This document shows positions 61,840 to 64,000 of a stretch of 64,000 nucleotides of DNA, one piece after another. Every line of letters begins with the position of its first letter. Within the stretch, counting starts at the first letter, position 1. Position numbers and translations under genes: made by a program. The DNA is from Flavobacterium urumqiense (GTDB lineage: Bacteria > Bacteroidota > Bacteroidia > Flavobacteriales > Flavobacteriaceae): NCBI RefSeq assembly GCF_900108015.1, contig NZ_FNVP01000001.1, positions 124,001 to 188,000 of the forward strand, in the 5' to 3' direction. The notes beneath the pieces were generated by a model, which was not told the origin of the DNA, did no database searches, and saw only the letters and a program-made list of their open reading frames with translations.

Positions 61840-63025
61840 CCCATCTTGCTATTTTATCATAATTAACTTGTTTAAAATCGCGGATATACATTTGAACTAT
61901 TTTATCCATAGAAAGTTGACAAGCGGCCTTATAATTAGTCTTCGCTAGTTTTCTTCGGTAATCGTCATCATTTAAAATTGCTTCAATGGCTTTTGCAAGT
62001 GATTCCGTACTTTCAGGATTAAAAAACTCCCCTTTATACCCTTCTTCTTCAACTAAAATACTTAAATCTCCTAAATTCGGCATTACAACTGCCTTACCGT
62101 AACTACCCGCTTGGTGTAAAACGCCAGAACTTCCGGTAGTAGATGTATATGGGAAAACTACCATGGCACTTTCATTAAAAATGGTAGCAACCTCATTTTC
62201 TTCAACATAACCCGTAAAAATTATTCCGGGAACATGAGCATATTTTTCTTTGACTGTCTGTAAATATCCCGGAGTATTAGGACTATCTGTTCCAGCAATT
62301 ACAATTTCTATTGCTTCGTCACTGTTTTTTCTGATTAATTCAACTGCATCTATTAAAATTTCAACTTTTTTATAAGTTCCAAATTTACCAAATGCCATTA
62401 CCTTTTTAGAACCTGGGGGCAAATCAAAATTGGGTTTTTTTGGTATCTCAAAGGTCCCATGAGGAATTAATATTACATTATCTGTTTTGTATTTTTCATT
62501 TAAAATCTCCACATATTTATTAATGGTCACAGCAACTTTATCTGCTTTGAGAATACACTTAGTCAAACATGTTCCGATAAAATTATAGGCTTTCTTCGCT
62601 AATTTATTATCTGTAAAACCTGCACTTTCGAGATCAACTTGTTCTAATATGTTGTGCAATAAAACAATTGTATTGAAACCAAAAAGTCGCGAAATCATAG
62701 GTATTAATAAGCCCAAAGCAGCAGGAACTTTTTTATCTCCAAATTTTACAAATTGTAAATTGAACAAAACAGCATCTGGTTTTTCATTTAAAATAGTTCT
62801 ACAAATAGTGAATAGATTAAAATAACTATTAAATTTCCAACATTCTCTCACAGAAACTTTATGACTGTTTTTAAAATCCAGTTGTTTTGGTTCTTTTGTT
62901 TTATCAGTAATCAAAAGTAGCTCCGCAACTTCCACTCTTTGCACGAAATTCTTTACCAAATGATAACCATATTCATTCAAGGTTACTTTGCTGGGCGGGA
63001 ATGATGTTACTACAGCTATTTTCAT
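61829..63025 (-). CDS. Family 4 glycosyltransferase (GT-B fold)
   Basis: 398 residues from ATG 63025 (MKIAVVTSFPPSK); a frame open to 63064 adds 13 polar residues and is less likely. Adds a sugar from a nucleotide donor to a lipid-linked or surface glycan. N-terminal Rossmann half begins IAVVTSFPPSKVTLNEYGYHLV; acceptor part has LLHNILEQVDLESAGFTDN; the donor half has VMAFGKFGTYKKVEILIDA, IVIAGTDSPNTPG, IIFTGYVEENEVATIFNES and YTSTTGSSGVLHQAGSYGK, where the GT4 Glu-x7-Glu pattern is only partly kept (no second Glu seen). Next gene upstream in the operon is the flippase. Confidence 0.85.
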   Translation of the reverse strand: MKIAVVTSFPPSKVTLNEYGYHLVKNFVQRVEVAELLLITDKTKEPKQLDFKNSHKVSVRECWKFNSYFNLFTICRTILNEKPDAVLFNLQFVKFGDKKVPAALGLLIPMISRLFGFNTIVLLHNILEQVDLESAGFTDNKLAKKAYNFIGTCLTKCILKADKVAVTINKYVEILNEKYKTDNVILIPHGTFEIPKKPNFDLPPGSKKVMAFGKFGTYKKVEILIDAVELIRKNSDEAIEIVIAGTDSPNTPGYLQTVKEKYAHVPGIIFTGYVEENEVATIFNESAMVVFPYTSTTGSSGVLHQAGSYGKAVVMPNLGDLSILVEEEGYKGEFFNPESTESLAKAIEAILNDDDYRRKLAKTNYKAACQLSMDKIVQMYIRDFKQVNYDKIARWVNG

Positions 63026-63099
63026 TGGGTCTTCGTTTTTAGTACTATAAATATCTTTGTTCACAAGATTTTAATCTGTTATTTTCGACGACTGGTCTA

Positions 63100-63999
63100 T
63101 TAGTTAAGACGAACATTCTTTTTATTATGATAAAAGAAAAAGCACAATTGAAAAAACAACAGTACCACCATAGCAATAACCTGCATTTCTACTACTTGTT
63201 CAAGAGAATTATGGAATAGAACTATTAGTGCAATTTGTGTGATTCCCAAAACTGCAGAGATAACAACTGGTATATATTTATTAATGGATAAAAAATAATA
63301 TGCAAAAATGTTCGCAATAGCAAAAACTGAAGTTGCTAATGCGTATTTCCATAATAGAAAAGCAATAGAAATATACTTTTCTCCAAACATAACCTTTACG
63401 ACAAAATTAGGAAACAAATAGGTAAAAAGTACAATTCCTATTGATAAAACAGTAATATAACTTATATATTTCATTAGGATAGGCAGCGTGTTTTTACCTT
63501 CTTTTTTTAACAATATAACCTTTGGTAAAAGCAACATAACAAACATCCATGCAACAAAATATACAACTCTTCCTATTAATGCTAAAGAAGCATACAAACC
63601 AGCCTCTTTATTATTAAAATAGTGTTTTACCAAAATAATATCGCTGTTGTTTATAATAATTTGTGTGAGTTCATAAAAGGCTGTTAATGCAAAAAAAATA
63701 ATGATACTCTTTGTATCTAAAACTTCATTTGTAAAGGAAATATTTGTTTTGACAACGATGCTTTTTTGAAAAGGGAAAAGCCCAAAAATAAGTGATATCG
63801 ATATTCCAGCAGCTACTGCTACTGAAGTAGGCAAAGAGGGAACCAGAAGGACAAGCGCCAGAGTCAGGAACAAACGACTTAACATTTCGGTTATATAAGT
63901 AACCGACATTTTTTTCAAATCATTTTTACCTTGATACAATCCTCTGTTTACACTCATCAAAAAATACAAAGGAATTCCTATTGCAAAAATCAGAAACAT
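63100..63999 (-). CDS. Oligosaccharide flippase-like membrane protein, 5' end beyond the window
   Basis: The C-terminal 299 residues of a polytopic membrane protein, with about nine helices visible. MSVNRGLYQGKNDLKKMSVTYITEMLSRL and NSDIILVKHYFNNKEAGLYASLALIGRVVYF are characteristic of Wzx/MATE-type polysaccharide exporters, which flip lipid-linked sugars across the inner membrane. The Met at 63999 is internal by homology, since the family has about 420-480 residues, so the gene continues past the edge. It lies 74 bp upstream of the GT4 gene and reads the same way. Confidence 0.82.
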   Translation of the reverse strand: MFLIFAIGIPLYFLMSVNRGLYQGKNDLKKMSVTYITEMLSRLFLTLALVLLVPSLPTSVAVAAGISISLIFGLFPFQKSIVVKTNISFTNEVLDTKSIIIFFALTAFYELTQIIINNSDIILVKHYFNNKEAGLYASLALIGRVVYFVAWMFVMLLLPKVILLKKEGKNTLPILMKYISYITVLSIGIVLFTYLFPNFVVKVMFGEKYISIAFLLWKYALATSVFAIANIFAYYFLSINKYIPVVISAVLGITQIALIVLFHNSLEQVVEMQVIAMVVLLFFQLCFFFYHNKKNVRLN

Positions 64000-64000
64000 C

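Overview
The window looks like chromosomal DNA of a Flavobacterium-type member of the Bacteroidota. The evidence is the low GC content, Bacteroidota promoters (TTG, about 19 bp, TAnnTTTG), a SusC/SusD system, a type IX secretion C-terminal sorting domain, a mevalonate pathway, an ATP-dependent PEP carboxykinase, and tRNA genes without an encoded CCA. I saw no phage, CRISPR array, rRNA or complete insertion sequence. Accessory DNA is limited to small patches.

Layout. 1-2040: an outer-membrane protein and coaX, leftward. 2140-2830: tRNA-Phe followed by a decayed patch with a broken second copy of the tRNA 3' end and a possible gene remnant. 2831-13724: a short-chain fatty acid module with a zinc-ribbon/HTH protein, a porin, an MHS-type symporter, two small membrane proteins, a solute-symporter/histidine-kinase hybrid, a stand-alone receiver, and propionyl- and acetyl-CoA synthetases. 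13839-32316: a starch/maltose locus. Leftward it holds susC, susD, a susE-like gene and a T9SS-exported GH13. Rightward it holds a LacI regulator, a sugar permease, pgmB, a GH65 phosphorylase and two more GH13 enzymes. Starch would be bound and cut outside, imported, trimmed to maltose and split by phosphorolysis to glucose and beta-glucose-1-P.

32405-41266: housekeeping genes (GDPD, HI0933-type flavoprotein, TspO, mevalonate decarboxylase, a GHMP kinase, a UbiA prenyltransferase, an RsuA/RluB pseudouridine synthase, an NTF2-like protein). A GxxExxY nuclease-like gene is inserted among them, and inverted arrays of a 9-bp-periodic TTAAG motif bracket it. 41570-53627: a GH3 beta-glucosidase, a DUF885 lipoprotein, tRNA-Leu, an M20 dipeptidase, an intergenic zone with a long palindromic repeat family, a saccharopine dehydrogenase-like protein, DUF423, pckA and DUF4407. 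53710-54420: a PH/SHOCT protein.

54616-64000: a cell-surface glycan region. A receiver domain fused to a polyprenyl-phosphate-sugar-synthase-like GT2 is divergent from a three-gene operon (a large GT-C-like membrane protein, a secreted beta-sandwich protein, and a membrane-anchored NTF2-like plus GH5 protein). A GT4 and a truncated flippase converge on that operon. The two most unusual items are the GxxExxY element with its TTAAG arrays and the REC-GT2/GT-C/GH5 module. The regulatory DNA of the sus locus also carries several palindromes and two mutually exclusive hairpins at a start codon.
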